A stretch of 64,000 nt of DNA from Erinaceus europaeus (Eukaryota; Chordata; Mammalia; Eulipotyphla; Erinaceidae), in contig NC_080181.1 in assembly GCF_950295315.1 (NCBI RefSeq), positions 3,970,726 to 4,034,725 of the forward strand. The letters are read 5' to 3'. The notes below the pieces were generated by a model. It had not been told where the DNA came from. It saw nothing but the letters and a program-made list of their open reading frames with translations, and searched no databases. Positions within the stretch are counted from its first letter, which is position 1. Every line of letters begins with the position of its first letter. The position numbers and the translations under genes are program-made. Positions 46,049 to 57,411 of the stretch are shown here, one piece after another.

Positions 46049-46301
46049 TAAGTCTTTAAATTATTTTATTTATTGGGAGTCGGGCTGTAGCGCAGCGGGT
46101 TAAGCGCAGGTGGCTTTAGTAAAGCACAAGGACTGGCATAAGGATCCCGGTTCGAACCCCAGCTCCCCACCTGCAGGGGAGTCGCTTCACAGGCGGTGAA
46201 GCAGGTCTGCAGGTGTCTATCTTTCTCTCTTCCTCTCTGTCTCCCCTCCTCTCTCCATTTCTCTCTGTCCTATCCAACAATGACGACAACAACAATTATA
46301 A

Positions 46302-46495
46302 CTTCTTCTTCTTCTTCTAGTGTTTGCCCTTCTTCCATAGCCAGTCAACAGCGTCAGGTTGAAAGCTGTCAGGAGCTGCTTGTTGCTGGCTTTGAAAGTG
46401 ACTGGGATCCATGTGGATTCAGTCGGCTAGGAAGGATCGTCAGTTTCCCCAATGAATGGGTACTCACGGGATGCACCACGAGAAGGTCGATCCAA
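46302..46495 (-). mobile_element. Vingi internal-deletion derivative
   Basis: A 194-bp insert in the (ACA)n region of a SINE. Its minus-strand 3' end (ctgttgactggctatggaag, aagggcaaacactag, then five gaa units) is nearly identical to the end of the Vingi ORF at 24528. Its 5' part (ttggatcgaccttctcg... ctgaatccacatggatccc) matches the element at 58478 and must be the LINE 5' end. So it keeps both ends of the LINE and lacks the middle. The TSD is unclear in the repetitive target (caacaa on both sides). Confidence 0.9.
46317..46412 (-). CDS. 31-codon in-frame mini-ORF of the Vingi derivative
   Basis: ATG (46410-46412) to TAG (46317-46319). It begins MDPSHFQSQQQA, and its last 14 residues, QPDAVDWLWKKGKH, align with the Vingi ORF C-terminus QPDAVDWLRKKGKR in the same frame. 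The internal deletion therefore preserved reading frame from the presumed ORF start to the natural stop. Whether it is ever translated is unknown. It may simply reflect the position of the deletion, since one deletion in three keeps frame. Confidence 0.55.
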   Translation of the reverse strand: MDPSHFQSQQQAAPDSFQPDAVDWLWKKGKH

Positions 46496-46866
46496 CAACA
46501 AGGGCAACAAAACGGAATAAATAAATAAAATAAAATATTTTTTAAAAATGTAAAAAAATATATTTTATTTATTTATTTTCCCTTTTGTTGCCCTTGTCTT
46601 TTTTATTATAGTTGTAGTTATTGTTGTAGTTATTGATGTCGTCATTGTTAGATAGGACAGAGAGAAATGGAGAGAGGAGGGGAAGACAGATAGGGGGAGA
46701 GGAAGACAGACACCTGCAGACCTGCTTCACTGCCTGTGAAGTGACTCCCCTGTAGGTGGAGAGCCAGGGGCTTAACCAGGATCCTTATGCTGGTCCTTGT
46801 GCTTTGCGTGGCCTGTGCTTAACCCGCTGCACTACTGGCCGATTCCCAGTAAGTCTTTAAATTATT

Positions 46867-48235
46867 AAATTCCACTTTATGCTGAAGTATGTCATACAGG
46901 CCATCATTAAAAGTACGTACTCATTTAAGATATCATCTAGGGATCACAGAAATCATCAGCTTCTCCTAATTTTGAGACATAGACTATATTGCAAGGAACA
47001 ATCATTGTTGTCTTTTCCTGTGTAAGAATGTCACTGATTACAGCTGTCCACTCCTCCCTACGTTCACCTCTGAAACAAGTATGAGGAGACGCTGGTAGGC
47101 AGAATGGGGAACAAGCTCCAGCTCAACACCTCAAAGGCCAGAGTAGACAGGTACAGATACATCTTTAGAAACTTGGCGGGAAATTCTTTCAATTTCTTGG
47201 TGATTTTTTGTTAGTGTTTAATGAACTTGACAATAACAGACTCCTACTCCCAGAACTGTCAGTGTGACACATTTTATGTTCACAAAGTTTTCTATTTAAA
47301 ACTGGCACACACACACTTAGTTCCTGCTTATGTCAGCATTCTACAGTAATGGCACACTTAAAATACTATAAAATAAAATATTTACACTGATACTGATTTT
47401 CATAGCTAGAAATGAGGCGTTTCTTAATAAAATGGAAATGAGTGTTACACTACAAATTTAACCGTTAATTGAAATGTACACAAGAGTCTTGCAGTACAGA
47501 TTTGTGGAGTAACATCTGCAATGAAGAAGTTCCTCTAAGTATTTGCTACTGAAAGGTGAAGAAGACAACTTCTCTCCTCACGGGAAAATAGTCTGGTTCA
47601 GCAGAGAAATGAACAGCAATAGAAAAACCTGCTAACACCTAGAAGAGTAGACAGTAGTAGATTCATGTTCTCAGGGCTGTAAACCACAGAGGTTGGTTCC
47701 TCCTGCATGGAAAGAGAGCAGTGTTAGTGAGCATGTTAGAAGTCATTTCATTTAAAATCAGAAGTTTCAATCTTTTGAAATGTAACGAGGAAAAATTTGC
47801 TATGCAGGCTACCCAAGAATGTGCATAGACCTTGGAGAGATTGAAGCATGCAGGAGACAAGCACTTTAGCCTGAGACAGCAGTGGGCGGGCACATGTGCT
47901 GAGAGGCTGAAGGACAGACAGTCTGGGGAAAGTAGATCTGGATGAAGGAAAGGTTTCTGATATCTCTCAAGAATTCGACATCAATTTTGTCTCTATCCCA
48001 AACAACCATGAGCTTTGAGTAAAGACTGAATTATCACATTTCTATTTTAGAAATTAATCAGATGGTGATGTAAAGAATACATTGAGATAGGTAGCGCAGC
48101 TGGACTATGGGGAGTTTAATAGCAGGGAAATGTGCCTAGGGGGTAGTATACAGTCATCCAAGAAAGAGTTTTAAGGACTGTGGTCAAAAATTGATTAACA
48201 ACTGTGCTTAAAAGTTAAATTGAAAGGGAGGGCAG
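46867..48235. other. Unassigned sequence
   Basis: About 1.4 kb without a recognised repeat. A (CA)n of five units lies near 47308. A 76-codon minus-strand ORF has no support. Confidence 0.45.
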
Positions 48236-48352
48236 GAGGGGGTGGGGATAGATAGCATAATGGCTATGCAAAGAGACTCTCATGTCTGAGGCTCAAAGGC
48301 TTAGGTTCAGCCCAAGCACCACCATAAGCCAGAGCTGATCAGTGCTCTGGTA
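48236..48352 (+). mobile_element. tRNA-derived SINE, group D
   Basis: ggatagatagcataatggct, ctcatgtctgaggctc, ttaggttcagcccaagc (B box), ccataagccagagctgatca, ggtac. Followed by purine microsatellite. Confidence 0.87.
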
Positions 48353-48455
48353 CAAAGGAAGGGAGGGAGGGAGGGAAGGAGGAACGGAGGGAAGAAGGAA
48401 GGAAGAAAGGAAGGAAGGGAGGAAGGAAGGGAGAGAGAAAAATGAAAAAAAGAAA
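48353..48455. repeat. (GGAA)n/(GGGA)n purine tract
   Basis: Imperfect GGGA/GGAA array grown from the SINE tail, ending in GA- and A-rich sequence. Confidence 0.92.
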
Positions 48456-48461
48456 AAAAGC

Positions 48462-48585
48462 AGGTGGTAGAGCTAGTATAATCATTATGCAAAAGACTTT
48501 GAAGCTTGAGGTTATGAAGTTCCACACTCAGTATCCTGCATGTACCACCGTAAACCAGAGATGAGCAGTGCTCTAGTTTAAAAAT
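48462..48585 (+). mobile_element. tRNA-derived SINE, group D (diverged)
   Basis: gcaggtggtagagctagtat, gcttgaggttatgaagttcc, taccaccgtaaaccagagat, ctctagttta. A 14-bp G run follows at about 48599-48612. Confidence 0.8.
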
Positions 48586-48889
48586 GGCAGTAATAAGCTG
48601 GGGGGGGGGGGGTAACTGCAATGACATAATTGCAAGATGAAGACTTTCAATTAAAGTGAGAAGAAATAGATGGACAAGAAGAAAGGGCAGTCAAGAAAAG
48701 CAAGGGACAAGTGAAATTACAAAAATATTCTTCACTGTTATGAAGACTACTAAACAGTCAAATGAAGTAAAATTGAAAAGACATCATTGGACTAGGATTG
48801 CAATTTGATTATTTTTGGAGGAATATCAATAAGGTAAACAGCAGCAACACTGAATGTTATGTGCACAGTGAGTGCACATAATCATTTGG

Positions 48890-49060
48890 AGATGTGGCTA
48901 AGAAATAGCTCAACTAATGGGATGGCACTTGTATGTCAGGGTTTGACCTCCAGTCACATGTGCCAGTATCATGCTCGGACCTCTCTTTCTCTCGCACTTC
49001 CTCTCTTTAATCTGAAACTCTTTCCTCTGTGTCTTATTTGCAACAAAGTAAATCTTTAAT
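48890..49060 (+). mobile_element. tRNA-like SINE, group C/E-like (old)
   Basis: gtggctaagaaatagctcaa, tgtcagggtttgacctccag (B-box-like), catgtgccagtatcatgctc, CT block and an A-rich end. The subgroup is uncertain. Confidence 0.6.
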
Positions 49061-49269
49061 AATTTTGTGCATATCAAAGAGACATACTAAAATATTTTAC
49101 TTATATTCTAATATTGACCCTCCTATGTAGTTCTTCTATCTAATGGGAACTGTGGATAGAATATAGTACCCTAATATGTTTGTTAGCCAAAAAGAGGTAT
49201 CACTACTACTTGTTGTTGTGTTACTTGCATAATTCACCCAAGGATATATGTATATGTATATACATATAT

Positions 49270-49434
49270 CTATGTTTGAGGACAGGAGAGATAGAAAGAG
49301 AGAAAGATAGACACCCAAAGGCCTGCTTCACCACTCATGAAGCATCCCTCCTATAGATGAGGAACACAAGTTCAGACCTGGGTCCTTGATCATGGCAATG
49401 TATGCACTCAACCAGGTGTGCCACCATCTGGCCT
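49270..49434 (-). mobile_element. Group B SINE
   Basis: gaggacaggagagatagaaa, gcctgcttcaccactcatga, agttcagacctgggtcc (B box complement), caaccaggtgtgccaccatc. An AT palindrome (tatgtatatacata) lies just before it at about 49250-49265. Confidence 0.87.
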
Positions 49435-49489
49435 CTACATATCTATTTTTTTCTCTAGTTGGATATTACATCAGTAGCCTAGCATGATT

Positions 49490-49650
49490 TAGACTGGGAT
49501 CAGGAGCCAGTTTGCCTGGATGTAATCCATGCTGTGACACCATTGATATTTCTTTGGGAAAGTGATTTAATTTCTCTTTGTCTTCTTTTTCAAAACTGAT
49601 AACATATAACTTAATCTAGGGTTAGCATTTAAACATGAGTTAGCGATAGT
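49490..49650 (+). mobile_element. MIR (ancient SINE)
   Basis: ggagccagtttgcctggatg, ctgtgacaccattgatat, gggaaagtgatttaatttct, ctttgtcttctttttcaaaa, gttagcgatagtagg. This is the order of the MIR consensus. Confidence 0.75.
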
Positions 49651-50884
49651 AGGTATTACTGCAATGGTGCCTTTTGTTACAGTTCCAGTAGAAATTTTTG
49701 GCATCACCGCTTACAGAATTCTCATATTAAATTCCTATTCAGAATCCCTAAAAATGTTCGTTTTAACCTCTCATTTTCTTTTGGAATATTTTAACTGGAT
49801 GTTAAATGAACTTGCCCAGTTTTCCTGAACAAAGTACAATAGACTGGGAGACTTAAAAATAGAAATTGATTTTTTATGTAATTCTGGAGGCTAGAAGTGC
49901 TATTTCTATCTACACATGTGTGGAGAAATTAAGAAAGTTTGCTTGCCACATTATTATTAGTTATGGATCCTGGTTCAGAGTGAACAGGGACCTTGAGTTT
50001 GTCTATGAAGAGATGTGTACATTTTTATACTTGACATGATTTAAGTGTAGGAGTTTTGAGGACTTTTTTCCCTCTTAATTTAAAATATTTTTCTAATTAA
50101 GAATTTTAAATGTGGTTGCTGTATATAATTGTGTAAGGTGAAAACTGTGGAGTTTTATGAGACTGGAAAGCAGTAAGATCAATAATTGCTGGGATCAGCT
50201 GTTTATCTTGTGTGTACCACTTAACTTCTGTGAAACTCAGGGTTTTTTTTTTTCTTTCAAGATGAGGATTCTATTTCTAAAATTTCACAGTTCTTTTAAG
50301 ATCAGAAGTTGCATATCATGTAACAGCTTGGCCAGTAAAGAGTAGGAGCTTTGTAAATCATGGATGGTAAAACTAGAAATAACAGTATAGATAATATAAA
50401 ATTTTAGTCCACAACCTGTTACTCTCATACTACCCAATCCTCCTTTCTGCCTGCCAACTTCTGAGTACAGAAAGGTTTTTGTATTACAAGATGTAACCTC
50501 TGTAGGGAATCTGAATGCCAGGGATGTGGTGGCATTTTTAGTATTACAAGTTTATTTATCATGTATGTGCCTACTATAGAAATAAAGGAAGGGAAAATGT
50601 CCTTTAAATGACAGCTTCCCAAAGGAAAATGACAAACTCAAGGATGGTAAATAAATTATGTTTATACATGTGTATGCTCCTGTCAGTTTTGTTACTATTT
50701 TCATAGTGGCACTTGGGGTTCACAACTTCCATTTTATTACAGTCACTTTACATATAAAAGTATAAAACCAGGGGGGAGAGTATGTCCCAAATGATGCACT
50801 AAAACAGTATTTTAAAACTAGAGAATGGTTTTGCCTGCTTTCTTTAACTTTTTTTTAACTATTCTCTCTGTAGAGTCACTTATT
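49651..50884. other. AT-rich sequence; possible second MIR
   Basis: Around 50160-50300, gagactggaaagcagtaaga, taccacttaacttctgtgaa, caagatgaggattctattt resemble a decayed MIR. Otherwise unassigned. Confidence 0.45.
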
Positions 50885-51096
50885 TTGTATTTTATTTATT
50901 TGTTTGTTTATTATATAGACAGCCAGAATTTAAGAGGGAAGAGAAGGAGAGAGAGGGAATAAGGCAGAGAGATACAAGCAACATTGCTTCACCACTCACA
51001 AAGCTTTTCCCCTGCAGGTGGGGATTAGGGGCTTGAACCAAAGTCCTTGAGTGTTATAACGTGTGTGCCCAACCAGGTGTGCCACCTCTTGGCCCC
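50885..51096 (-). mobile_element. Group B SINE
   Basis: ttttatttatttgtttgttt tail, GA-rich block, cccctgcaggtggggattag, ggcttgaaccaaagtcc (B box complement), aaccaggtgtgccacctctt. Confidence 0.9.
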
Positions 51097-51267
51097 ATTC
51101 TTTAACTGTTTAAACCTTAAACATTTAGAAGTTCTTTAAACTGGATAAAGATTATTTTACTCTCTTGAATATGTGTTTTATCTTTACATAAGAACTAGAC
51201 TATGTTGCTACATGTATAATAAAGTATCTTTTAATAATTTAGGATAAAGACAAACATGTATTGCTCT

Positions 51268-51543
51268 GGTGGCCATATTTTTCCCATTGTTGTTATTATT
51301 GTAGTTGCTGCTCTTGCTGTCACTGCTGCTGCTGTTATTGAATAAGACAGAGAGAAATTGAGAAAGGAGGGGAAGACAGAAAGGGGGTGAGAAAGACATC
51401 TGCAGAATTGCTTCACTACTTGTGAAGCGACACCACCCCCCTGCAGATAGGGAGCCAGGGGATCAAACCAGGATTCTTGCAGGGGTTCTTGTGCTTCACA
51501 CTATGTGTGCTTAACCCAGCCCAGTGTGATACTGCCCAGCCCC
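51268..51543 (-). mobile_element. Group A SINE
   Basis: ggtggccatatttttcccat (the outer 3' block is missing), gctgctgctgttattgaata, gcagaattgcttcactactt, gggatcaaaccaggatt (B box complement), atactgcccagcccc. Confidence 0.88.
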
Positions 51544-52339
51544 TTTAGAATTCTTTTTTTTTTAAGTACTGCAACTCTTCAGAAGAAATGCATGGTCCAA
51601 CTATTGGCATAGATAAATGCCTAATGAAGTTTAAAGGTACTTTTAATTCACCAAGATATTTACACATAATTTTCCGTAAGTACACACATAGACTGTTAAT
51701 TTTCATGGGTTTGTTTTTTTCTGTTTGTTCTTTGTCCTCTCAGCTTTTCTCTCTCCAGTCCTGTCTCACAGTCCTCTGTGCCAACCTGTGCTGTGTTTGT
51801 ATTCTTGGTCAATGGTCACAACTCACTCCAGCCCCCTTCACTTGGTGGCATCTTCCAACTTGGCAACCAGATAGTCCCAGAGGAAATAACTTCCCATGGT
51901 TGCTGTTTGCAAAAGACTGCATATTGCTCCACTTGTTTCCTAAACTCTTTGAAACTTTTCACATTACTTAAGAATTCATTCAAAATTAACTATTAGTTGT
52001 TCTATCTGATCTTGTCCAGATTCTGGCCCAGTTTATAATAGAAAATCGTTAGAAACAACTTAAAACATTGTCAATTGGATGCAAATAGATAAAACATGGT
52101 AGAGCTGGATATTGCTTTGCCATGTGCACAGCCCTGTAAGGAACTGGAGTAGAAATTAATATGTGTAAATTGAAACTCTGGCATAATAAGAAAACAAGAT
52201 TATCTTTAAAATGACATGTTAGAAATATGTGGATTATGAGACAGATTCAGTTTTTCATGCCAACAAGTTTGCTGTGCAAGAGTCGGTTAACCATATACGC
52301 TACTCCTTGATTGGATTGTTATCACAATACGGGTTAAAC
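51544..52339. other. Unassigned sequence
   Basis: A C+T-richer segment at 51700-51960 carries overlapping plus-strand ORFs of 127 and 72 codons with no recognised domain. Possibly an old repeat; not annotated as a gene. Confidence 0.4.
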
Positions 52340-52770
52340 AACAGAAGAACAAAAGTTTTGCCCTTATTTATGGATATTTATGTGAATATATGCCCTATCT
52401 CATGGGACCTGGTCTAGATCTAGGTCTTGGGACTTTGTTGAAAAGTGAACCACCTGGAATAGAATTAGAGAATCCTATGAAAGGAAAGGTCTCACCTGAG
52501 TAATGAGGCTGAAGGGCTGACATTCCATGCCTGACATCTCTGGACACAGTCTGAAGTGAGGCATACCGAGGTGGCACTTGTTGCTTTCATTAGGTTGGGA
52601 TCAGCAGATGTGATATCATTTGGTATGAATTGAAAAAAGCACACAGGCAAGTGAGCCCCACCCTAGAGGTTCCAGGACTGGGGAAATACAGGCTCTATAG
52701 AGGAAGCGGGAGGTTCCTGCTGTCTTAGGGTGTAAGAAGGCGATAGTTACTGCTATAACTATTTAACATA
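52340..52770 (-). mobile_element. L1 3'-UTR middle module, antisense
   Basis: tatgccctatctcatgggac, gaaaggtctcacctgagtaa, gccccaccctagaggttcca, gaggttcctgctgtcttagg. Both flanking UTR modules are absent, so it is truncated on both sides. Confidence 0.82.
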
Positions 52771-52862
52771 TGATATAATTTTTATATATAACATGTAATA
52801 TATAACTATTGCTATAACTATTTAACATATAATGCATAACTATTGCTATAACTATTTAACAT
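52751..52862. repeat. Three copies of a 19-bp AT-rich unit
   Basis: tgctataactatttaacat is found exactly at 52751-52769, 52810-52828 and 52844-52862, at spacings of 59 and 34 bp. It starts inside the L1 UTR end (gttactgctataa), so it probably arose by local duplication there. Confidence 0.9.
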
Positions 52863-55800
52863 TGCTTAGATTTTGTGTGAAAAATCTGTTTGGATGATCC
52901 TTACACTGCAAAAGAGACAATACTGTTTAGGCCCTTAAAATACTTGTTTTGAAATAAAATTATCTGAGTTTAATGTTGTCTGATCTTAGATGAAATAGAA
53001 TAATCACATAATTCATTTAAGAACAATATGTTTCGGATATATATGCTTTAAGTGTTTTGTACTCTTCTTTATACTTTTCTAGAAGATTGGCAACTCTATT
53101 GCATACACTGTCTTTTTTCATTAGAAGTCCCTATGGGTCCAGTATTAACCAATTTCTATTAATATAGAAGAATGTGTATTTTAGGATTAAATAGGCCTTT
53201 TAGTTTATTTAGCAAATGTGTATTTTAAAACCTCTAAATTCTATTTGAGTAAGTGGAGCAATGGACAAGTCCTGTTTTAGAGATTTTCCTTCACTGGCAG
53301 ATACTTTATTCTGAGATTATAATCAGAGGAGAGAAGACAGATTATTCTGTGCTCCCTTCCACCACAAGCTAGAGTATATGAAATATTGATAGAAGACTGA
53401 AGCAGATGTGGACTCTTCAGCCATTGTGTGGAAAGCAGGTTCTTACTAATTCTTCAAGGGACCTTAGTCTTTGCAGTATCCCTTGGAGTAACTGCTTGAA
53501 ATGGACAATTGAAGTGTCAGTGGCATGAGGAATTAACATCTTTTCAGCTAAAAGTCTGTATCTAATTCTTCTCACACACCTTCTCTGTTCTCTGGAAAGT
53601 TTTATTTAAATTTTTAAAAAGCCATTCAACTTGGACTGTCTTCATTTACTTGGAGAGTACTTGTAGTGATCATTTGTAGTGTAGTTTTCATTTCCAAAAA
53701 TAATATTTTCACAATATTCTCACACTGAAAGTTGGCTCTCAAAAATTGCTTTTAGTGGGTAAAGCAAATAAATATACTCTTAAAAATGCTTTTTAGGGAC
53801 ATAAGAGGAGTACCAACTTTCTTAATTCACATATCTCTTTAGGTGTAGCCTCCTCTAATCTATTTATTAGTGCTCTAGAGAATTACTACTGTGATCTCTT
53901 TAAATACCTGTTTCTAGTTTCCATCAGTAAAAATCATTGTACCTGTTGGTTAATACAGTGTGTGTAAGAGAGTTGCAATCTTCTAGTACAAAATACAAAG
54001 TATAGCTCAGGTGCCATTGTTCACTAGACTTCCCAGAAGTCAGAAGCTGAGGCAGTGGCTAGCCAGTTCCTCTACTCAGTCTCACCAGGTGATGGTTGAC
54101 CTACTAGAGGGTATGAGATCTCACTTTTCTATCAGAAGCTCATGGTCCTGCTCCAAGACCATTTTATTTGTTGTCATGGTAGAAGATTTAATCTCCCTAT
54201 GAATGAATGTAGGACTGCGTTTTCATTATCTTGCTAGTAGTCAGGTGAGATGGGTCTCATCTCTTGGAGACTGTCCTGGCCAAGTTTTCTCATGCCATAG
54301 CAGCTTATTTGTTTGAAACCAGGAATGTCCATTCTATCAAGGCAACTATAATGCAAGGTTTTAGACAACATAAAATAATCACAGAAGTTACTGACTCCCT
54401 CGATTACCTCTGTTGTCTAATGTAATCTTCTCAAGAGAGTTAACAAGCAGAGCATGTATGCCAGGGATCAGGGTGTTGGAGTCACTCTGAAATCCCTTTC
54501 CTACTGTGAGTTGTTTGAATATTACAAGCCTACTCTCACTTTTCTCCAATTATAAAATTCAAAGGATATAAAACTTGAGACTTTCCTAACTCATTTAGTG
54601 ACAACAGCTAAGCAGAACTGACAAGTAAAATATGGGTTTATTTAATGCACTTATTACACACATATGTGGGTATTAACAAAATGTGCAATATCATTAACAA
54701 AATAGGTGCAATATTTGTTACTTTTTTCTGAAAATCTTAGGAAAATCGTAAATTGTAAAACATGTGTCTCCAAGAATTTCAGATAAGCAGTCCTTAGGCT
54801 TCAATCAAATATAGTAAATTTCTCTAAAAAGAGAGAGCTCATTGGGAAATAAAATTTTTTTCAGGGATATAAACCTTAGGGTAAGCTTAGTATTTATTGA
54901 ATTAAATGAACTTCATAAGAAAATTTTTATTTAAAAGAAGATGGCACAAATAGTGTTATTTATACTTCAACTTTGGATTAACTGGTTTCAATTTCATTGG
55001 TGTCATCCTTGAAAAATAAGTCATTATTGACAGAGAAACATACTACATACCAGATGAGAAAAACCATATATTCTAATTTGATCAAGGTATTCAGTGAGTG
55101 ACCTCAGAAAGAGACAAATTAGATTTGTAATACAAAACTGTAGAACAAGAGAGAAGCCTCTTTGTTTTCTCCAATTAGATGGGAAAGTTCAAAGCAAACC
55201 TGTTTTATGAGTTTATTTATCTCATTTTCCCCTCTAGGCAAAATATCTGGCTTTTGGAACTAAACCTGTTTCACTTAATAATTCCATTTATCCATCCAGA
55301 TTTGAAGTCTAATAGAAACTGTACATGCTTAGCTCTTCTGCCTGGCCCCTAGATTTCCACCTTAAAGTAGTAAGTACTTGTATTTGCTAAAGGAATTACC
55401 ATATTTTAAAGGAATAAATGAATAGCTTGGTAACAATAGCCACAAAAAACAAAAGTCTTCATTCTGAATCTGTCAGTGCTAAATGTAAAATACAAGCAGG
55501 GAAAAATGCTTAAAGCCAAGAAAGAAATGTAAATTGGAATGTCACCAAATTCTCTCTCCAATGAAATGTCTTATAATTTACATGTAATAGATGTGAATTT
55601 ATAAGCAACACCATAATGTCTGCTTGAAAGCAATGCTTGAGTTAATTAAATGAGCTCCTAGGAGAGCACGGATCTCATTAGGTCTTTGTTCTACTTAGGT
55701 TGGACTTTGAGAATGCAATTCAAGATTCGATTTCTTATAATGAACGGAGTGATCTTCTAGGAGCTTATTTTTTTTAATTTCATTTCTGCAATGAATTGTT

Positions 55801-55906
55801 ATGCAGCTTCTAAACTGCCAGTTAAAATGATATATCTCTCTTTGTCTAAATAGTTCCAAAATAGTCAATCACATCAGTTAAATCCAACTACCGCTATTTC
55901 TACTTT
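52863..55906. other. Long stretch without recognised young repeats
   Basis: About 3 kb, the longest stretch without a recognisable SINE or L1 in the window. ORFs are short (63 codons at 54011). Old repeats or conserved noncoding sequence could lie here; none is identified. Confidence 0.5.
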
Positions 55907-56276
55907 AAAAATAGATCCATCGGGGTCTGGCGGTGGCGCAGTGGGCTTAAGAGCACGTGGCACAAAGCGCAAGGACCAGCGTAAGGATCCCGGTTCCAGC
56001 CTCCCGCCCCCCACCTGCAGGGGAGGCGCTTCACAGGCATTGAAACAGGTCTGCAGGAGTCTATCTTTCTCTCCCCCTCTCTGTCTTCCCCTCCTCTCTC
56101 CATTTCTCTGTCCTATCCAGCAACGAACAACATTATCAATGGTAATAATAATAACCACAACAAGGCTATAACAACAAGGGCAACAAAAGGGGGGAAATGG
56201 TCTCCAGGAGCGGTGGATTCATGGTGCAGGCACCGAGCTCAGCAATAACCCTGGAGAAAAAAAAAATAGATCCATC
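55907..56276 (+). mobile_element. Group A SINE with perfect 15-bp TSD
   Basis: The body at 55922-56261 is full length, with CpGs in ctggcggtggcgcagtgggc and the 3' block gtctccaggagcggtggatt. aaaaatagatccatc is repeated exactly at 55907-55921 and 56262-56276. Young by CpG content. Confidence 0.96.
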
Positions 56277-56524
56277 AACCTAAAGATACAACAAAACTAA
56301 AGCTGTTAATGGATTTTCACTACTGAGTAGTCATATAAATATTTCCTTGTCACATATAAAAAACAGGTAAAAGTTAAAAAAAAAAAAAAAGATCAGATAG
56401 AGGTTTTACTTTGCAAGAACTATCTAAAAAAAAAGATTTCTGAGTTAGTACTAGGTGTTTTACAAAGCATCAGTCTGGTGGAAATGAGAGCTCCTCAATT
56501 CTAAAAATTAAGATTGCATGTATT

Positions 56525-56810
56525 GGGGGCTAGGCAGTGGCACACACACTTAAGCTCACGTATCAGCAAGTGCAAAGACCCAGGTTGAAGCCCCCACTCC
56601 CCAGTTGCAGGGGGAATGCTTCACAAGAGGTGAAGTGGGACTACAGGTGTCTTATTTTCTCTCTCTCTGTTTCCCTGCCCTCTCAACTTCTCTGTCTGTC
56701 AAATAAAATAGAAGAAAATAAAAGAAACAAGTGGCCACTGGGAGTGCCACTGTTCATGGTGCTGGCACTGAGCACTAGCAATATCCCTTATGGCAATTTA
56801 AAAAAAAAGT
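56525..56810 (+). mobile_element. SINE, group B head with A-type 3' block
   Basis: gggggctaggcagtggcaca, acccaggttgaagccccc (B box), aatgcttcacaagaggtgaa, then the 3' block ggccactgggagtgccactg, cactgagcactagcaatatc and A-run. A short aatgtat/catgtat may be the TSD. Confidence 0.87.
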
Positions 56811-56884
56811 CAAATGTATCCATCCAGAACAAAGCATTCACATTGTATAGCTTAAGAAGCTATAATATCATTGCCCTGAAGTAA

Positions 56885-57050
56885 AAGACCGGGGTGGGTG
56901 GTAGTGGGGAGGTCAGGTGCTAGAACATGATGGCAGACTACCTAGTGAGAGTTGTATTGTTATGTGGAAAACTGAGAAATGGTATGCATGTACAAACTAT
57001 TATATTTACTGTCAACTGTAAAACACTAATCCCCCAATAAAGAAATAAAA
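56885..57050 (+). mobile_element. Family F retro-element 3' end
   Basis: ggtcaggtgctagaacatga, gttatgtggaaaactgagaa, ttactgtcaactgtaaaaca, ccccaataaagaaataaaa (polyadenylation signal plus A-tail). Confidence 0.75.
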
Positions 57051-57263
57051 AAGAAGCTATAATATATGATAGATGAAATCTGAATAACGGTTGGTAGTCC
57101 CTTCATAATGAAGCAGTGTGGTAAGGATGACATCCTTTTCTTATATAAACTGTTGACATTTTACAAAAGACAGTAGGGCTAAAAGTTGGTAAGGGGGAAG
57201 TTTCCTTTGATAATATAGAAGAAATGGGAGATATTAAAATAATATGCTTCAATTGGACAATAT

Positions 57264-57405
57264 CGAGAGAGATAGGGAAGACAGGGGTAGAGAAAGACAG
57301 ACACCTGCAAACCTGCTTCACCACCTGTGAAGTGACTCCCCTGCAGCTGGGGAGCCGGGGACTCAAACCAGGATCCTTACACCAGTCCTTGCGCTTTGCA
57401 CCACT
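57264..57405 (-). mobile_element. Group A SINE, partial
   Basis: cagacacctgcaaacctgct, tgacaccc-type core tgactcccctgcagctgggg, gggactcaaaccaggatcc (B box complement), ending ctttgcaccact. Both ends truncated. Confidence 0.87.
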
Positions 57406-57411
57406 CCCTAA

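Larger units (their letters stand above)
46063..46573 (+). mobile_element. Group A SINE, second layer
   Basis: Sense SINE starting gggagtcgggctgtagcgca at 46075, B box ggttcgaacccc, tail ggaataaataaataaaat. Its TSD attttatttatt (46063-46074, 46562-46573) lies in the tail of the first SINE. It is in turn interrupted at 46302-46495. Confidence 0.93.
46049..46866 (-). mobile_element. Group A SINE, oldest layer of a three-level nest
   Basis: Its 17-bp TSD taagtctttaaattatt is at 46049-46065 and, exactly, at 46850-46866. The antisense body is about 46574-46849 (agacacctgcagacctgctt; B box complement ggggcttaacc with one base lost). Its (TTTA)n tail was split by the next element. Confidence 0.93.

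Noticed and set aside
49250..49265. AT palindrome as a regulatory hairpin
   Set aside because: Low-complexity (TA)n-like sequence; such palindromes are expected by chance in AT-rich DNA.
51588..51971. 127-codon plus-strand ORF
   Set aside because: Low-complexity hydrophobic and cysteine-rich reading of C+T-rich sequence, overlapped by another frame; nothing recognised.
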